A stretch of DNA of 64,000 nt, taken from positions 310,001 through 374,000 of the forward strand of contig JALENN010000010.1 of NCBI GenBank assembly GCA_022767745.1. The letters run 5' to 3'. This document shows positions 8,607 through 19,354 of the stretch, in pieces. The stretch is from Alistipes sp. GTDB lineage: Bacteria > Bacteroidota > Bacteroidia > Bacteroidales > Rikenellaceae. The translations under genes were made by a program, and so were the position numbers. The notes under the pieces were generated by a model. It searched no databases. It had not been told where the DNA came from and was given only the letters and a program-made list of their open reading frames with translations. The first letter of the stretch is position 1, and the number at the start of each line of letters is the position of its first letter.

Positions 8607-9515
8607 TTATTCTTTGTCCATATCCTTCCGCTGCGGCTGACGCCCTATGCGGAGCACCTCGCATCCGCCCGTAGCGCCGCAACGCAACGCCGTTGCCGTG
8701 TATCCCTCGTAACGGGCCATTATCCCCTCGCGGCGCGCTGCAGGCGCGGCATACAACGCCGTCGAAAGTACCTCGCACACCAAAGCCGAGCGTCCCTCGA
8801 CCACCATCGTCTCCTCGCGCACTACCCTCTCACCGCTGTGCGGGTCAAATATGTGGTATTCGCCGCCCCGTCCGCGGCCCGACACCGACATGGCGCTGTC
8901 CCTGAGGCGAAACTCCTGCGCCACGGCCGAACGCCGCGCATCGGGCTCGACGCCTATGGGCCACCACTCGCCGTAGGGGTGGTGACCTATGGCCGTAATC
9001 GAACTGTCGCCAAAATTAAGCACCGCCTGCTGCACGCCCGCCTCCGACACACGTTGGCGCAGACGCTCCAAAGCATAGCCCTTGGCAAAGCCGCCCAGAT
9101 CGAGCAGCGCCCCCGCCCCGTGCAGACGCACCGTGTGCGCCGCCGCATCGAGCGTATATCCTGCGGTCGTATCCGCCGCCCGCTCCGAGCAGGCCGTTAT
9201 ATCGAAATATCCCTCCGTACCACGGCGAAACGCCTCGCACAGTTCCAGTACCATAAACAGTTCGTCGTCGACGGCGACATCCCCGGCACGGCCAAGCATG
9301 TTGACCACGTTGAGCCCGGCACCCGCCGCATGGCGGTTGAAGAGGCGCTCCATGCGGGCCGTATCGGCCTCGACAGCCTCGGCCAGCTCGCGCGCAAGTG
9401 CTTCGGCCACCCCGACCAGCACCATCTCCAGACGCGTGTGCATGGCACGCATCGAGGCGTAGGCTACGGGGTAGAGCGCATTCTTGGTACTGTATCGGAA
9501 CTCCTCCACCGTCAA
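8607..9515 (-). CDS. apbE: FAD:protein FMN transferase (ApbE family), no export signal
   Basis: ApbE links FMN covalently to Thr or Ser in redox proteins such as Nqr and Rnf subunits. The core motif DLGGFAKGYAL is present near residues 158-168, with a later HIFDPHSG block. Two oddities: the protein starts almost directly at the catalytic domain (MHTRLEM near residue 25), without a lipoprotein signal, so it looks cytoplasmic. The usual metal-binding ADALST segment reads CEVLST, with Glu for Asp. The start is unclear: TTG at 9515 overlaps the upstream stop and GTG at 9509 is an alternative. No flavoprotein target gene is adjacent. Confidence 0.82.
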   Translation of the reverse strand: MTVEEFRYSTKNALYPVAYASMRAMHTRLEMVLVGVAEALARELAEAVEADTARMERLFNRHAAGAGLNVVNMLGRAGDVAVDDELFMVLELCEAFRRGTEGYFDITACSERAADTTAGYTLDAAAHTVRLHGAGALLDLGGFAKGYALERLRQRVSEAGVQQAVLNFGDSSITAIGHHPYGEWWPIGVEPDARRSAVAQEFRLRDSAMSVSGRGRGGEYHIFDPHSGERVVREETMVVEGRSALVCEVLSTALYAAPAARREGIMARYEGYTATALRCGATGGCEVLRIGRQPQRKDMDKE

Positions 9516-9757
9516 TGACCGCCTTCAGACGAGGTGAAACGGCGCACGAGGAACCATATCACCCGCACCACCACCGTCAGCACATAAAGCATCACCGACA
9601 GCACCGTCACATATCCCAACTGCGTGAATATCTCATACCATGGCGTCGCATAACATATTATGGTGGTCACGTTGACCACATTGGCCACGATGAAACACGT
9701 AAGCCATATCCACAATTCGCGACGCTTGACGGCCGCCGTAATAACCGTATCCTTCAT
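9512..9757 (-). CDS. Small two-helix membrane protein
   Basis: An 81-residue protein beginning MKDTVITAAVKRRELWIWLT at the ATG at 9757. That ATG is preceded by an AGGAAG purine stretch, an unusually good ribosome-binding site for this genome; the frame is open to 9793 but there the start is poorer. Two membrane helices are visible (about 15-35 and 45-68), with a basic RRF tail. I do not recognise the family. It lies between a DUF1080 hydrolase (22 bp away) and apbE, whose start overlaps its stop, so it is co-translated with apbE. It might be an accessory or flavinylation-linked membrane component, but nothing in it shows this. Confidence 0.7.
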   Translation of the reverse strand: MKDTVITAAVKRRELWIWLTCFIVANVVNVTTIICYATPWYEIFTQLGYVTVLSVMLYVLTVVVRVIWFLVRRFTSSEGGH

Positions 9758-9779
9758 ATCTTCACTTCCTACATTCAAA

Positions 9780-11108
9780 TCAGTCCAACACACGGATCTT
9801 CAGATTGCGGTAATGCACCTCGTCGTTGTGATCCTGAAGCAGTATGTATCCCTCGCTGTCGGCCGCGAAGCCCTTCACGCGGGCGAACTTGCTGTGCGAT
9901 ACTATCGTGTCCCACATCATGTTGCCACGCTCATACTCGAGTATCTTGTGGCCGTTGACCCAGTGTTCGACCTTATTGCCGCGCACCACGATGCGGGCCG
10001 TATTCCAACCGTACTTGTCGACATACTGCCAACCCTGCGCCGGTATAAGGTCGTAGAGCGAACCCAAACGGCGGTTACCGTTGAAGCCCATCTTGGCATC
10101 GGGATGGTTGTCGTCGTCGAGGATCTGGAACTCGCAACCCACGCTGCCGTTTGAGTTGATGAAGTACTTGATACCGCTGTTGGCGCCTTTCGTGATGCGG
10201 AAGTCGATCTTAAGGTCGAAGCTGCCATACATGCGATCGGTCACGATATCGCCAGCGCCAGACTTGGCATGTATCACCAGCTCGCCGTTCTCGACGGCCC
10301 AGCCCTTGGTCATGTCGCCGCCCGAGAGGCTCTTCCACCCCTCGAGGTCGCGGCCGTTGAACAACAGGCGCCAGCCCTCGGCCGCCTCGCGCGGCGAGAT
10401 GCTGTTCATGATATGGTTGCGCTCGGCAATGGCATCGCTCGCGGGCGTGAGATCCGACGCTATGTCGCCCGTCTTGATGCGGATGTCGCGCCAGCGCACC
10501 GTAGTGCCCGCCTTATCCTTCGCGTCGCCTATCTCGTGCACCTGCAGGGCGATGAATCCCTCGCTGTCGACATCATCGATGAAATCGGCCGTCGGCACGC
10601 CGTTGACCCACACGCGCAGCGATTGGCCCACGGCCTCGATACGCAGCTTGTTCCACTCGCCGTGGCGGAAGGCCTGCTGCGACTGCGGCTCGTTCTCTAG
10701 CGAGTAGAGCCACCCGCGGCGCGCCTCGTCGTAGACGCCGCAGTTGCCCGTCTGCGACGACGGGTCTATCTCGAACTGGTAGCCGTGTACGCGGCCGTTC
10801 TGATAATCCTTGCGCGACTGCGAACGGAACTGCACGCCCGAATTGACACCCTCGTCAACCTTGTACTCCATCTCGAGGATGAAGTCGCCGTAACGCTCCT
10901 TTGTCGCCAGGAACGTGTTGGGCGTAGACAACGTGCTCACGCCGACGATGGCGCCATCCTCGACCTTGAACACGGCCTTGCCTCCGAGTTTGGTCCATCC
11001 CTTCAGGTTACGGCCGTTGAAGAGCGACACCCAACCGTCGCGCTCCTCGGCCTGCGAGGTAAGACAGAAGCCTGCAACGAGCAGACACACCAGCATTAGT
11101 CTCTTCAT
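9780..11108 (-). CDS. Secreted two-domain DUF1080 (3-keto-disaccharide hydrolase-like) protein
   Basis: A 442-residue exported protein; the signal peptide (MKRLMLVCLLVAGFCLTSQA) fixes the start at 11108. It has two DUF1080 lectin-like beta-sandwich domains, about 25-215 and 245-440. Each opens with the family signature: WVSLFNGRNLKGWTKLGG and WRLLFNGRDLEGWKSLSG. Each has the central NSG(V/I) block (GVNSGVQFRSQS; GANSGIKYFINS). Pfam now names this family 3-keto-disaccharide hydrolase, since members cleave 3-keto-glycosides. The Gfo/Idh oxidoreductase two genes on could make or use the keto sugar. Duplicated domains are common in Bacteroidota members. Confidence 0.88.
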   Translation of the reverse strand: MKRLMLVCLLVAGFCLTSQAEERDGWVSLFNGRNLKGWTKLGGKAVFKVEDGAIVGVSTLSTPNTFLATKERYGDFILEMEYKVDEGVNSGVQFRSQSRKDYQNGRVHGYQFEIDPSSQTGNCGVYDEARRGWLYSLENEPQSQQAFRHGEWNKLRIEAVGQSLRVWVNGVPTADFIDDVDSEGFIALQVHEIGDAKDKAGTTVRWRDIRIKTGDIASDLTPASDAIAERNHIMNSISPREAAEGWRLLFNGRDLEGWKSLSGGDMTKGWAVENGELVIHAKSGAGDIVTDRMYGSFDLKIDFRITKGANSGIKYFINSNGSVGCEFQILDDDNHPDAKMGFNGNRRLGSLYDLIPAQGWQYVDKYGWNTARIVVRGNKVEHWVNGHKILEYERGNMMWDTIVSHSKFARVKGFAADSEGYILLQDHNDEVHYRNLKIRVLD

Positions 11109-11153
11109 AATAGGGTCTGTTTTATTCCGGCCGCACACGGCGGGCCGCATGTT

Positions 11154-12122
11154 CTACAATTTTATGTCGTATATCTGGATCACGCCCTGCAGCCGTCCCT
11201 TCCCGTCGACGGCCAACAGCGAGTTGACCTTGTACCGCGTCATCTTCTTCTCGGCCTCGATGAGCTTCGCATCGACGCTTATCGTCTTGGGCGAGCGCGT
11301 GGCTATGTCGATCGCCTTTATCGAGAAGAACTCGCTCTGGCGGCTCTCCATCGCACGGCGTATGTCGCCGTCGGTGACGATGCCCTCGATGCGGTCACCC
11401 TCCATAATCACGATAAGCCCCAGTCCGCCGCGGCTGACCGTGTGTATCATCTCCGTAGCGCCGCAGTCGGGCCCCACAACAGGCAGGTCGTGGCTGCGCA
11501 TGACGTTGCCCACGGTCATCAGCAGACGCCGCCCGAGGCTGCCGCCCGGATGCAGACGCGCGAAATCCATCGACGTGAAGTTGCGGGCCTTCATCAGCGC
11601 CACGGCCAGCGCATCGCCCATGGCAAGCTGTGCCGTGGTCGACGTCGTGGGTGCGAGGTGCAGTATGCAGGCCTCCTCGCGCACGCCGATATCCAGATGC
11701 AGGGCGCTGTTCTTCGCCAGCGTCGACTCGGGATTCCCCGTCATCGAGATCAGCACGTTGCCGTTGTTATGGATGAAGGGTACGATCTTCAGCACCTCGT
11801 CCGTCTCACCCGAATACGACAGCGCCAGAATCACGTCGTCGGCCGATATCATGCCCAGGTCGCCGTGAAACGCCTCCCCCGGATGGAGGAAGAAGCTCGG
11901 CGTACCGGTACTGGCCAGCGTCGCCGCAATCTTGCGGCCCACCAGTCCCGACTTGCCCATTCCCGTGACAATGACCTTGCCACGGCTCTCGAGTATGCGG
12001 TTCACCACGGCGACGAAGTTGCCGTCGAGCAATTCGGCCATGCGGTCCAACGCCTCGGCCTCGGTGTGCAGCGTGCGGCGCGCAAGGTCGAGAATTTCAT
12101 TTGAAGTCAATATACTGTCCAT
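11154..12122 (-). CDS. kdsD: Arabinose-5-phosphate isomerase, KpsF/GutQ type (SIS + two CBS)
   Basis: Converts ribulose 5-phosphate to arabinose 5-phosphate, the first step of Kdo synthesis. Residues about 35-170 are a SIS sugar-isomerase domain: GKVIVTGMGKSGLVGRKIAA then STGTPSFFLHPGEAFHGDLG. The linker HPGGSLGRRLL is diagnostic of KpsF/GutQ. Two CBS domains fill about 200-322. Length, 322 residues, is normal. It is directly downstream of kdsA and kdsB, which take its product onward to CMP-Kdo, so the assignment to LPS biosynthesis is strong. Confidence 0.93.
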   Translation of the reverse strand: MDSILTSNEILDLARRTLHTEAEALDRMAELLDGNFVAVVNRILESRGKVIVTGMGKSGLVGRKIAATLASTGTPSFFLHPGEAFHGDLGMISADDVILALSYSGETDEVLKIVPFIHNNGNVLISMTGNPESTLAKNSALHLDIGVREEACILHLAPTTSTTAQLAMGDALAVALMKARNFTSMDFARLHPGGSLGRRLLMTVGNVMRSHDLPVVGPDCGATEMIHTVSRGGLGLIVIMEGDRIEGIVTDGDIRRAMESRQSEFFSIKAIDIATRSPKTISVDAKLIEAEKKMTRYKVNSLLAVDGKGRLQGVIQIYDIKL

Positions 12123-12177
12123 GTAAAATCGGTTCTGTCCTGCTTTTGTTTTACACTCTCCGGCGGCATCACGCCCG

Positions 12178-12930
12178 TTATGCGATCAACGCGGCGATTA
12201 TGCCCTCCAGATCGTCCAGCCGCAGCATGTTGGGCCCGTCGCTCAACGCATTGTCGGGATCGGGGTGCACCTCGAAGAAGAAGCCGTTGGCACCGAATGC
12301 CTTGGCCGCCATGGCCATCGCCGGCACAAACTCGCGGTTGCCGCCCGTCTTGCCTCCCGCGGCACCCGGACGCTGCACGCTGTGCGTACAGTCCATCACC
12401 ACCGTAGGCGCTATGCGCAGCATGTCGGGTATGTTGCGGAAATCGACCACAAGGTTGTTGTAGCCGTACATGTTGCCGCGCTCGGTGAGCCACACCTCGC
12501 GCGCACCCGCCTTGACGCACTTCTCGTAGGGGAACTTCATGTCCTCGCCCGAGAGGAACTGCGCCTTCTTTATGTTCACCGTGCGTCCGGTTGCGGCGGC
12601 CGCCGTCAAAAGGTCGGTCTGGCGGCACAGGAACGCCGGTATCTGTATCACGTCGACCACCTCGCCCACGGGAGCGGCCTGGTACGACTCGTGTATGTCG
12701 GTAAGCAGCTTGAGCCCCCACTTGCGGCGCACGTCGTCCAGCATCTGCAGGCCGCGTTCCATGCCCACACCGCGGTACGACGACAGCGACGTACGGTTGG
12801 CCTTGTCGAACGAAGCCTTGAATATTATCTCCACACCCAGGCGGCGGTTTATCTCCACCAGACGCCCGGCCACGGCATCCAGCAAATCCGCCGACTCGAT
12901 GACACAGGGTCCTGCTACGAATTTCATCAT
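12178..12930 (-). CDS. kdsA: 3-deoxy-8-phosphooctulonate synthase
   Basis: Condenses arabinose 5-phosphate with phosphoenolpyruvate to Kdo 8-phosphate in the cytoplasm. The start at 12930 gives MMKFVAGPCVIES, the expected N-terminus; the frame is open to 12960 without family similarity. KASFDKANRTS, the PEP-binding region, and MDCTHSVQRPG are conserved. The Cys in AGPCVIES stands where metal-independent enzymes have Asn, so this looks like the metal-dependent class. 250 residues; 55 bp upstream of kdsD and 59 bp downstream of kdsB. Confidence 0.94.
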   Translation of the reverse strand: MMKFVAGPCVIESADLLDAVAGRLVEINRRLGVEIIFKASFDKANRTSLSSYRGVGMERGLQMLDDVRRKWGLKLLTDIHESYQAAPVGEVVDVIQIPAFLCRQTDLLTAAAATGRTVNIKKAQFLSGEDMKFPYEKCVKAGAREVWLTERGNMYGYNNLVVDFRNIPDMLRIAPTVVMDCTHSVQRPGAAGGKTGGNREFVPAMAMAAKAFGANGFFFEVHPDPDNALSDGPNMLRLDDLEGIIAALIA

Positions 12931-12989
12931 ATCTCCATCACTCAGCCTTGCGGCCTGCAAGTTTCGTTATACCAATAAACAATGCTCCG

Positions 12990-13748
12990 CTAACGGTCGG
13001 GGTGCTCCCGCAGGAACGCCTCGGCACGCGCCAAATCCTCGGGCGTGTCGATGCCTACCGTCTCCACGTCGGTTATGCCCACGCCTATGCGGTAGCCGTT
13101 CTCGAGCCATCGCAGCTGTTCGAGCGACTCGGTCAGCTCGAGTGTCGAGGGCGGCAATGCCGTCACGCGCCGCAGCACGTCGGTACGGAATGCATACATA
13201 CCTATATGTTTATAAAAGGTATGGCGGTGCAGCCACTCGCTGCGATCGACCCCGCGCAGATAAGGTATCACCGAACGCGAGAAGTAGATGGCGCGGTTCT
13301 TGCCGTCGAGCACCACCTTCGGCGAGTTGGGATTCTCCAGCGCCGCCAGCCCGTCCTGCTCCGAGAAGGGCTTTACCAATGTCGCTATCTCGGTCGACAC
13401 GTCGTCGAAGCACGCCATGACGGCATGCAGCTGCGAGGCGGTGATGAAGGGCTCGTCGCCCTGTACGTTTATCACGGCGTCGAATTCGCCACCCTGCTTG
13501 CAGTAGGCCTCGTAGCAGCGGTCCGTACCGCTGCGGTGCTTGTCGGAGGTCATCACGACACGTCCGCCGAATGCCTCAACGGCTTCGGCTATGCGGCTGT
13601 CGTCCGTCGCCACAAGAACATCGGGCACGGCCGAAGCGACACGCTCGTAGACGCGCCGTATAACCGGGACGCCCCCCAGCAGCGCCAGAGGCTTGCCCTC
13701 GAAACGCGTCGACGCATAACGCGCCGGTATGATTGCTATGAATCGCAT
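12990..13748 (-). CDS. kdsB: 3-deoxy-manno-octulosonate cytidylyltransferase
   Basis: Activates Kdo to CMP-Kdo for transfer onto lipid A. The N-terminal nucleotide-binding motif IIPARYASTRFEGKPLALL (residues 6-24) and the central VINVQGDEPFI are KdsB signatures. 252 residues, family length. It lies 70 bp after lon and precedes kdsA and kdsD. The phosphatase KdsC, which acts between KdsA and KdsB, is not in the cluster. Confidence 0.95.
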   Translation of the reverse strand: MRFIAIIPARYASTRFEGKPLALLGGVPVIRRVYERVASAVPDVLVATDDSRIAEAVEAFGGRVVMTSDKHRSGTDRCYEAYCKQGGEFDAVINVQGDEPFITASQLHAVMACFDDVSTEIATLVKPFSEQDGLAALENPNSPKVVLDGKNRAIYFSRSVIPYLRGVDRSEWLHRHTFYKHIGMYAFRTDVLRRVTALPPSTLELTESLEQLRWLENGYRIGVGITDVETVGIDTPEDLARAEAFLREHPDR

Positions 13749-13818
13749 GTTTTTATGCTATTATACGGCGCGCGGCCGTATCGCCGACATCCGTCGCGAC
13801 ACGGCCGCTGAGTCCGTT

Positions 13819-16245
<2,427 letters not shown>

Positions 16246-16266
16246 AGTTACACTCTTTCACGGTTG

Positions 16267-16274
16267 CAAATATA
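16267..16274 (-). promoter_or_regulatory. Bacteroidota -7 promoter element upstream of lon
   Basis: TATATTTG on the minus strand matches the TAnnTTTG consensus of the phylum's primary sigma factor, 22 bp before the lon ATG. I see no matching TTTG at the expected -33 distance. Confidence 0.5.
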
Positions 16275-16469
16275 ATATTTTTTGGCCGGAATCGCCCATC
16301 CCTTTAACACTTTGTTAATAACTTCCGGGCACACGAAGCCGTTACGGGCATATTCCGGCCCCTTTCATCCAAAACGCCACAACGACGCGCCATCGTATGT
16401 CGCAATGTCCGAAACGGACGATTTTATATCCGCCGCGCCCCATTATGGGCCAATCCGACGGCACGACGC

Positions 16470-16498
16470 TTGCAATTGTCCTTTTTTTAGTATCTTCG
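16470..16498 (+). promoter_or_regulatory. Predicted promoter of the NhaD-like antiporter gene
   Basis: TTG (16470-16472) and TATCTTCG (16491-16498) are 18 bp apart, close to the Bacteroidota TTTG-N19-TAnnTTTG pattern with one mismatch in the -7 box. The ATG follows 19 bp later, implying a very short leader. The rest of the 272-bp lon-antiporter gap shows nothing else I can name. Confidence 0.5.
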
Positions 16499-16517
16499 CC
16501 CCAAAATCAGTAACCCG

Positions 16518-17816
16518 ATGCACGAAGTCGAACCCTGGGCGATGATCCCCTTCGCCATGATGCTGCTAAGCATCGCCGTCATGCCCCTCGCCGCCGAAAA
16601 ATGGTGGCACAGCAACCTGCACAAACTCTACGTATCGTTCGCACTGGCCATTGCCGCCGGCATATACCTTGCCGTAAACGGTATGGGAGCCGAACTGCTC
16701 CACCAGATGCTATACGACTACATGCCCTTCATCGTACTGCTGGGCGCGCTCTTCATCGTCACGGGCGGCATACGCATCGAAGGCAACGTCGCCGCCACGC
16801 CCGCAGCCAACGTATCGGTGCTGTGCAGCGGCTTTGTCCTCGCCTCGTTCATGGGTACGACCGGCGCCGCGATGCTCCTCATACGACGCCTGATCGAGAT
16901 CAACAAGCGCCGCACGTACAAAACGCACACCATACTATTCTTCATCGCGCTCGTGGCCAACTGCGGCGGTATCCTCACACCGCTGGGCGATCCACCGCTC
17001 TTCCTGCTCTACCTGCGCGGCGCCGACTTCTTCTGGTTCATGAACCTCGCGCCGCAATGGCTCTTTGCGGGCGGACTGCTCATGATCATCTACTACTTCA
17101 CCGACCGCTACTACTACGCCAAGGAGCCCGCCGAGGCACGCCTCAAGCCGGCCAAGGGAAGCTCGAAGATACGCATCGTCGGCAAGCGCAACATACTCCT
17201 GCTGGTGGGCATCGTACTCACCGTGTCGCTCGTCAACCGCTCGTACATCCCCGCCATGGGCGATCCCGAAGCTCCGGTCTTCATGCGATTCCTGCGCGAG
17301 ATAGTTCTCGTCATCATCGCCGTAGCCTCGCTGGCCGTCACCGGCCGCGGCATACGCCGTGCCAACAACTTCTCGTGGGAGCCCATAACCGAGGTAGCGG
17401 TGCTCTTCGTGGGCATCTTCGCCACCATGACCCCCGCACTCATATACCTCAACGCCAATGCCGCATCACTCGGCCTGACACACCCCTGGCACTTCTTCTA
17501 CGGCACGGGAGCTCTGTCGCAGTTCCTCGACAACGCCCCCACGGCCCTGGCCTTCCACACCGTAGCCACGGGCCTGCCGCACGTCGACGGCGTGAGATAC
17601 ATAGCCGACGTCCCCGAGCCGCTGCTGGCCGCCATATCGCTCGGCGCGGTATTCTTCGGCGCCATGACCTACATCGGCAACGGACCCAACTTCATGGTCA
17701 AGTCGATCGCCGAGCAGAGCGACATACGCATGCCCAGCTTCTTCGGATACATGGCCAAGTTCTCGCTCATCATCCTGCTGCCCGTCTATGTACTCACGCA
17801 GCTGATATTCCTCTGA
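16518..17816 (+). CDS. Sodium:proton antiporter, NhaD/CitM-like (ion transporter superfamily)
   Basis: A 432-residue inner-membrane protein with about 11-12 predicted helices. The conserved LVANCGGILTPLGDPPLFLL (near residue 150) and the C-terminal repeat counterpart LSQFLDNAPTALAF (near residue 335) and MTYIGNGPNFMVKSIAEQ are the two re-entrant signatures of the NhaD/ArsB/CitM transporters. NhaD-type Na+/H+ exchange is the usual annotation for Bacteroidota members; citrate or another anion is the main alternative. It has its own promoter and terminator, so it is a single-gene unit. Confidence 0.85.
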   Translation: MHEVEPWAMIPFAMMLLSIAVMPLAAEKWWHSNLHKLYVSFALAIAAGIYLAVNGMGAELLHQMLYDYMPFIVLLGALFIVTGGIRIEGNVAATPAANVSVLCSGFVLASFMGTTGAAMLLIRRLIEINKRRTYKTHTILFFIALVANCGGILTPLGDPPLFLLYLRGADFFWFMNLAPQWLFAGGLLMIIYYFTDRYYYAKEPAEARLKPAKGSSKIRIVGKRNILLLVGIVLTVSLVNRSYIPAMGDPEAPVFMRFLREIVLVIIAVASLAVTGRGIRRANNFSWEPITEVAVLFVGIFATMTPALIYLNANAASLGLTHPWHFFYGTGALSQFLDNAPTALAFHTVATGLPHVDGVRYIADVPEPLLAAISLGAVFFGAMTYIGNGPNFMVKSIAEQSDIRMPSFFGYMAKFSLIILLPVYVLTQLIFL

Positions 17817-17851
17817 CGGCATCCGCTCCGCCGCGGAACAGACATAACGGA

Positions 17852-17890
17852 AACGCCCCGACAGCTATTGCGCTTCGGGGCGTTTTGTTT
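17852..17890 (+). terminator. Rho-independent terminator after the antiporter gene
   Basis: A 10-bp perfect stem (17852-17861 with 17875-17884), loop of 13 nt, then TTTTGTTT. It lies 35 bp after the antiporter stop and faces the 3' end of the convergent DUF6057 gene. Confidence 0.9.
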
Positions 17891-17928
17891 CTTGCAGGAC
17901 AGACCGCATTACGCAGCCCGACACCGCA

Positions 17929-19347
17929 TCATCGTCCGGCATAGAGATAGCTCCAGAAGCTGTCGGGGAATGCCGCACGGGCATCGTCGTAACGACCGGC
18001 ATCCATCAGCGCGGCAAACTTGTCGAAGGCATCGATGCGGAAGCGGCTTACGGGATAGCGTTTCAGCACGTCGGGATTTTCGCGCGAGAGCACCAGAAGC
18101 GCCTCCTCGTAATAACGCGGCAGCACCGCATCGGCAGGATATGCACTTGCGAAGACCCTGGGGAAGAGCAGCGAGAAACGGTCCATCTCACGCGACGCAA
18201 GAAGTCCGCACAGCAACAGGTCGGCACACAGGCGGTCGTCGGGCCGAGCGTCGTAGAGACACGCCATATCCATCAGCAGCGGCGCATTGCCCGTAGAGCA
18301 GGTGAGGATGCGGTCCTCGTCGTTATGCACGGGGTTGGACATGATATCAACCATGCGGCCCACCCGGCTCTCGACCCACGAACGGTGGAACGTCGAGTGC
18401 AGCAGCACGCGCATATACTTGTCGGCCAGCGGCACATTGCCCGTATGCAGGAACGCGTCCGTAATCCGGCGCATCGAGCGGAACGAATATCCGAGCGGCG
18501 AGAGCGAGTTGAGCTGGAACGACTGGTGGATGACCTCGTTGTCGAGGCCGAGACTGCGCGCCAGCAGGGCATTGAAGTTGCACCCCACGATATCGCGGCT
18601 GCCGGCGAAGAAGAAGTCGTCGGCGTCGGTTATGCCATATCGGAACGCCCTCTCGGCCAGCTCGCCACGCTCACCCAACGCCAGCAGGGCATAGCGCATC
18701 CGCACGGGGTCCGAAGCGGCCACCTCGGGCGTGACTATATCCAGTATGCGTTCCCAGTCCTTCGCCTCGGCCAGACGCTCGACACGGTGCAAGCGCTCAC
18801 GGACACGGAACTCGCGCACCGACAGCGACACCACGATGCCCACCGCGACAAGCGCCAGCGGCAGCAGCACACCGCCGCGCAGGCGGCCCCGCCTTACGGC
18901 AACGTAACGCCTCGGGCGGCGCGTAAGGAATACCGTTATCAGAGCCACGGCGGCCGATACCAGACACCACACGATAGCGCCCTCGGCATCGCGGTAACGG
19001 CACTGCAGCGCCACAAACACCGCCACGGGCAGCATCGCCAGCCACGAATAGCGCACGCGACGCAACAGGCGCCATGCCACCACGTCGGCACACACCATGA
19101 CGATCCACGCGAAGAGCGTCTGCAACAGCGCCCCCATCACCGACGAGTGGTAGAACTGCAGCAGGAATGCCGCGGCATACTTCACCACACCCTCGGGCAG
19201 GCGCGCCTGCAGTATGGCGAAATCGGGCAGCGTCGAGAAGAACGACATGCCCTCCATCCACCACATGGTGTTGCGGTAGGCCAAAAGCCAGAACAGGAAC
19301 AGCGTCGGCACCAGCACGGCCGAGTGCAGCAGGATTATCTTTTTCAT
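17929..19347 (-). CDS. DUF6057-family membrane protein with helical-repeat C-terminus
   Basis: 472 residues. The N-terminal part has about five membrane helices (about 5-22, 75-95, 102-118, 125-141 and 160-178), separated by a loop with the WWMEG-FFSTLPDF segment. From residue 190 a soluble helical region with TPR-like pairs follows (RVERLAEAKDWERILDIVTP, LALGERGELAERAFRYG), ending in YLYAGR. I recognise this architecture as Bacteroidota DUF6057, of unknown function. It lies 7 bp after the CxxCH beta-propeller lipoprotein gene, so the two are surely co-expressed and probably act in one envelope system. Confidence 0.8.
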   Translation of the reverse strand: MKKIILLHSAVLVPTLFLFWLLAYRNTMWWMEGMSFFSTLPDFAILQARLPEGVVKYAAAFLLQFYHSSVMGALLQTLFAWIVMVCADVVAWRLLRRVRYSWLAMLPVAVFVALQCRYRDAEGAIVWCLVSAAVALITVFLTRRPRRYVAVRRGRLRGGVLLPLALVAVGIVVSLSVREFRVRERLHRVERLAEAKDWERILDIVTPEVAASDPVRMRYALLALGERGELAERAFRYGITDADDFFFAGSRDIVGCNFNALLARSLGLDNEVIHQSFQLNSLSPLGYSFRSMRRITDAFLHTGNVPLADKYMRVLLHSTFHRSWVESRVGRMVDIMSNPVHNDEDRILTCSTGNAPLLMDMACLYDARPDDRLCADLLLCGLLASREMDRFSLLFPRVFASAYPADAVLPRYYEEALLVLSRENPDVLKRYPVSRFRIDAFDKFAALMDAGRYDDARAAFPDSFWSYLYAGR

Positions 19348-19354
19348 GACCGCA

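Noticed and set aside
5759..8674. A 971-codon open frame on the plus strand
   Set aside because: It is antisense to ubiD and the Gfo/Idh gene and is His/Arg/Gln-rich without recognisable domains.
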